Shown: positions 5,804 to 7,429 of the stretch, piece after piece
Layout of the letters: every line of letters begins with the position of its first letter
Position numbering within the stretch: position 1 is the first letter of the stretch
NCBI GenBank assembly: GCA_005877365.1
Contig: VBPP01000198.1
Coordinates: forward strand, 1-7,429
DNA: 7,429 bases
Reading direction: 5' to 3'
Origin: Nitrososphaerota archaeon
GTDB taxonomy: Archaea > Thermoproteota > Nitrososphaeria > Nitrososphaerales > Gagatemarchaeaceae
Notes under the pieces: model-generated
Databases searched by the model: none
What the model was told of the DNA's origin: nothing
The model's input: the letters and a program-made list of their open reading frames with translations, nothing else
Made by a program: the position numbers and the translations under genes

Positions 5804-6126
5804 GGTCGACCCTGCTTCCCCTCAGGACGCCTAATGAGTATTGTTTCATCTTGCTTGGGTTCGTTGACTCTGCTCGGATATCATCCCGCGAGCTGGGCGA
5901 TGGGGTATTGATGGGCTGAATTGGCTTCAAGCAGACCTTGAGATGCGTCATTATTTTCATAACCGTCGTGCTCATCTGATGGAGGTCCGACCCGCGTCAA
6001 ATCCTTATGAGCCGACGGGCCAGATACAGGTTCGTTATCGATATCGCGAGCATGAAGGGCCAACAAACCGTCGGCTGAAGCAGGCTTTATCACCTCGGCT
6101 TCGTCGGGCCGCACGGGAATCGTCTC
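5804..6126. other. 323-nt spacer without a convincing gene
   Basis: The spacer lies between the starts of the broken methyltransferase (leftward) and the EamA permease (rightward). Short open frames occur on both strands, but none has recognisable motifs, a ribosome binding site or typical codon use. No tRNA cloverleaf was found. The right end carries the probable EamA promoter; ATCGATATCGCGA at 6038-6050 is locally palindromic. Confidence 0.5.
6085..6091 (+). promoter_or_regulatory. TATA-like box for EamA permease
   Basis: CTTTATC is centred about 39 nt before the TTG at 6127, giving an expected leader of roughly 12 nt. No clear Shine-Dalgarno precedes the start, in line with weakly led archaeal transcripts. 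Confidence 0.3.
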
Positions 6127-7002
6127 TTGACGCAGGTACCCTCCAAGGCAAAGCTGGGCTACCTGTACGCCCTCGGGTCGGCGGTAACGGGTGGCCTCAT
6201 CCCGGTCTTCAGCAAGCTGCTCCTGGTGAACGTGAAGCCGCTCACGATTTCGGCCCTCGTCTTCCTCATCGGAGGGTTGATCCTGATTCCTTACCGCCCT
6301 AAGGAACTCCCGGGCAGGAGAAGCGCAGGGTGGATGGTGGCCACCGGCCTGCTAGGAGCCGCGCTGGCTCCCGCTCTCTACATGTACGGCCTCAATCAGA
6401 CCTCAGCCATCAACGCAGCCCTCCTCACCAACGCCGAGGTCTTCTTCACCGCCGTGCTGGCGTTTCTCGTGTTCAAAGAGAGGCTGAAGAGGAAACAGCT
6501 GCTCGAGAGCATCCTGGTTGTGGCCGGAATCGTCGTCGTTTCAACAGACCTTGACTTCTCGAGCGTCCAGCTACTTCACGGGCTAGCTGGAAACCTGCTG
6601 ATACTCGGATCGGGCATAGTGTGGGCTCTTGACAACAACTTGAGTAGGATTACAAGCCAGAGGTTCGGGCCCATCTTCGTCTCGAAGTTCAGGAACATCT
6701 TCGGCGGCGGTCTTCTGCTCGGTTTCCTGGTAGCAACCTCTGCTTCACTAGCCGTCCCGGCCTCCGTACTGCCACTCCTGCTCTTGTACGCGGCAGACGT
6801 CGCACTCGCAACGCTCACATTCACGGCGGCTCTGGTCCGAATCGGGGCGGTCCGCGCACTGCTCGTCTTCTCCACCACGTCCATCTTCGGCTCCCTCTTC
6901 GCAGTGGCAGGGCTGGGAGAGACAATCACGCTGATCCAGGTATCCGGAGGTGCCCTGATACTGCTCGGGGTCTACCTGATTCACAAGAGCGAGGGCGTCT
7001 GA
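6127..7002 (+). CDS. EamA/DMT-superfamily permease
   Basis: 291-aa integral membrane protein with about ten hydrophobic helices in two homologous halves, as in drug/metabolite transporters of the 10-TMS EamA type. The first half (about 10-138) runs from LGYLYALGSAVTGGLIPVFS to ALYMYGLNQTSAINAALLTN and EVFFTAVLAFLVFKERL; the last is the typical end-of-repeat helix with its K-E-R-L turn. The second half (about 150-286) has GIVWALDNNLSR, ALVRIGAVRALLVFSTTSIF and the matching GETITLIQVSGGALILLGVY. Members export or import amino acids, nucleotides, sugars or drugs; the substrate cannot be deduced. Basic loops between helices fit a normal inside-positive topology. Translation begins at TTG 6127, since the first in-frame ATG would remove two helices. 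The T-tract after the stop suggests it is transcribed alone. Confidence 0.85.
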   Translation: MTQVPSKAKLGYLYALGSAVTGGLIPVFSKLLLVNVKPLTISALVFLIGGLILIPYRPKELPGRRSAGWMVATGLLGAALAPALYMYGLNQTSAINAALLTNAEVFFTAVLAFLVFKERLKRKQLLESILVVAGIVVVSTDLDFSSVQLLHGLAGNLLILGSGIVWALDNNLSRITSQRFGPIFVSKFRNIFGGGLLLGFLVATSASLAVPASVLPLLLLYAADVALATLTFTAALVRIGAVRALLVFSTTSIFGSLFAVAGLGETITLIQVSGGALILLGVYLIHKSEGV

Positions 7003-7018
7003 AAATCCAGATTTTTTG
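7003..7018 (+). terminator. T-tract after EamA gene
   Basis: AAAATCCAGATTTTTT follows the stop codon directly. Six T's at 7012-7017 resemble an archaeal oligo-T terminator. The AAAATC/GATTTT arms have only a 2-nt loop, so a hairpin is unlikely. Confidence 0.5.
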
Positions 7019-7022
7019 AACT

Positions 7023-7029
7023 CTTAAAT
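7023..7029 (+). promoter_or_regulatory. TATA-like box for oxidoreductase fragment
   Basis: CTTAAAT is centred about 31 nt before the TTG at 7057, good archaeal spacing for a nearly leaderless transcript. The retained promoter shows that the 5' end of this gene is intact. Confidence 0.5.
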
Positions 7030-7056
7030 CGACTGTGAGTCGGTGCATCGAGGTAG

Positions 7057-7278
7057 TTGTCTTCTCAGAGGCGAGTCGGGATCGCACTCGTCGGGGTCGG
7101 AAGCATAGGCGAGGTCCACGGGTCGAACCTGGCCAACAAGATCCACAACGCCCGGCTCGAAGCCCTCGTCGATTCTGACAGGAAGAGGCTCGGAAGCGCG
7201 GCCGGCAGGTTCGGCGTCGGTAAGGCTTACACCGATTACGACAGCGGTTGTCTGACAATTTTCTTTTCTGCCTCGTGA
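7057..7278 (+). pseudogene. Gfo/Idh/MocA oxidoreductase, truncated in NAD(P)-binding domain
   Basis: The first 62 codons are a clear start of a Gfo/Idh/MocA-family NAD(P)-dependent sugar or inositol dehydrogenase: RVGIALVGVGSIGEVHGSNL (dinucleotide-binding GVGSIG, 13-18), ARLEALVDSDRKR (second strand with acidic D39, which suggests NAD) and AAGRFGVGKAYTDYD. Family members continue with the DAVxIATP strand and the catalytic E-K-P segment, about 350 residues in all. Here, after YTDYD (about base 7240), the sequence becomes unrelated (SGCLTIFFSAS) and stops at 7276-7278. No continuation was found in the other frames. The fragment lacks the catalytic lysine and the substrate domain and should be inactive. 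A deletion, a rearrangement or an assembly join near 7240 would explain it. Start is TTG; no ATG is available. Confidence 0.8.
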
Positions 7279-7315
7279 AACCAGACTGGTACATGCTGCA
7301 ATCGTTCAAGGAACG

Positions 7316-7321
7316 CTTAAG
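7316..7321 (+). promoter_or_regulatory. TATA-like box for last partial gene
   Basis: CTTAAG, the same hexamer as before the ParB-like gene, is centred about 28 nt before a TTG at 7347. Its placement favours that TTG over the upstream GTG and ATG in the same frame. Confidence 0.35.
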
Positions 7322-7346
7322 TGAATCAGCCTCTCCGAGGGCATCC

Positions 7347-7429
7347 TTGCCCCTAGAGGACCCTCTGGAGGAGGCCAAACGGGTTCGTGCCGAAGCCCGG
7401 CGGAGCAAGATAGTGCTGAAGCTGGTCGG
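7347..7429 (+). CDS. Unknown gene, 5' end only (3' partial)
   Basis: Not recognised. The frame reads PLEDPLEEAKRVRAEARRSK then IVLKLVG at the window edge: a charged, probably helical start followed by a possible strand. Codon use is G+C-rich like the neighbours. The same frame stays open back to 7224, so GTG 7275 (KPDWYMLQSFKERLSESASP) or ATG 7293 could be the true start. TTG 7347 is preferred for its CTTAAG box and because 7250-7310 is T-rich and looks intergenic. No function can be given. Confidence 0.4.
   Translation, partial: MPLEDPLEEAKRVRAEARRSKIVLKLV

Noticed and set aside
5881..6114. Minus-strand 77-codon frame in the 323-nt spacer
   Set aside because: No motifs, no ribosome binding site and no homology I can recognise; it also overlaps another equally long frame on the plus strand.
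6926..7408. Long minus-strand frame (160 codons)
   Set aside because: It is Arg/Ser/Cys-rich and unpatterned, and lies opposite the EamA end, the oxidoreductase fragment and their promoter, which explain the sequence better.
1..7429. CRISPR array or insertion sequence
   Set aside because: The Cas4-like gene prompted a search, but no regularly spaced repeats, transposase motifs or terminal inverted repeats were seen.

Overview
The window looks archaeal, most likely from the TACK side (Thermoproteota, possibly Nitrososphaeria-like); that placement is inference. The signs are A/T-rich TATA-box-like hexamers (CTTAAG, CTTAAA, TTAAAG, TCTTATTA) about 28-40 nt upstream of most starts, very short leaders, heavy use of TTG and GTG starts, and gene families common in archaea: an AlkA/OGG-like glycosylase, a YkoE-type ECF S component and a stand-alone Cas4/RecB-like nuclease. 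Base composition is G+C-rich by eye. No rRNA, tRNA, CRISPR array, transposase or integrase could be recognised.

Layout. 1-873 (+) is the 3' part of an HhH-GPD DNA glycosylase whose frame is open to the left edge. It converges on a ParB-like protein (940-1836, -) with an unexpected ribbon-helix-helix-like C-terminus. Across a 257-nt divergent spacer with a strong hairpin lies a class I methyltransferase (2094-2753, +) that seems to lack about 25-30 residues of its Rossmann core. Next is a compact PD-(D/E)XK-like protein (2789-3226, +), then, convergent to it, a YkoE-like membrane protein (3291-3932, -). A 9-bp inverted repeat sits between their ends.

From 4082 a two-gene plus-strand unit begins: a 66-codon acidic protein with no ordinary start codon (ACG is the best candidate) and, 3 nt after its stop, a Cas4/RecB-family nuclease (4286-5095) with all expected catalytic and Fe-S cysteine positions. 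Convergent to it is a broken methyltransferase (5167-5803, -) that has lost motifs I-II and its frame. After a 323-nt spacer come an EamA/DMT permease (6127-7002, +), a Gfo/Idh/MocA oxidoreductase cut off in its Rossmann domain (7057-7278, +), and the 5' end of an unknown gene (about 7347 to the right edge, +).

The genes do not form one pathway. Nucleic-acid functions predominate (glycosylase, ParB-like, two PD-(D/E)XK-fold proteins), with two transporters and eroded enzymes between them. The points most worth attention are the start-less small gene coupled to the Cas4-like nuclease, the ParB/RHH architecture, the absence of any ATG start among the genes assigned here, and three separate internal losses in nucleotide-cofactor domains within 5.2 kb. 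Those losses could be real gene decay or consensus/assembly errors.
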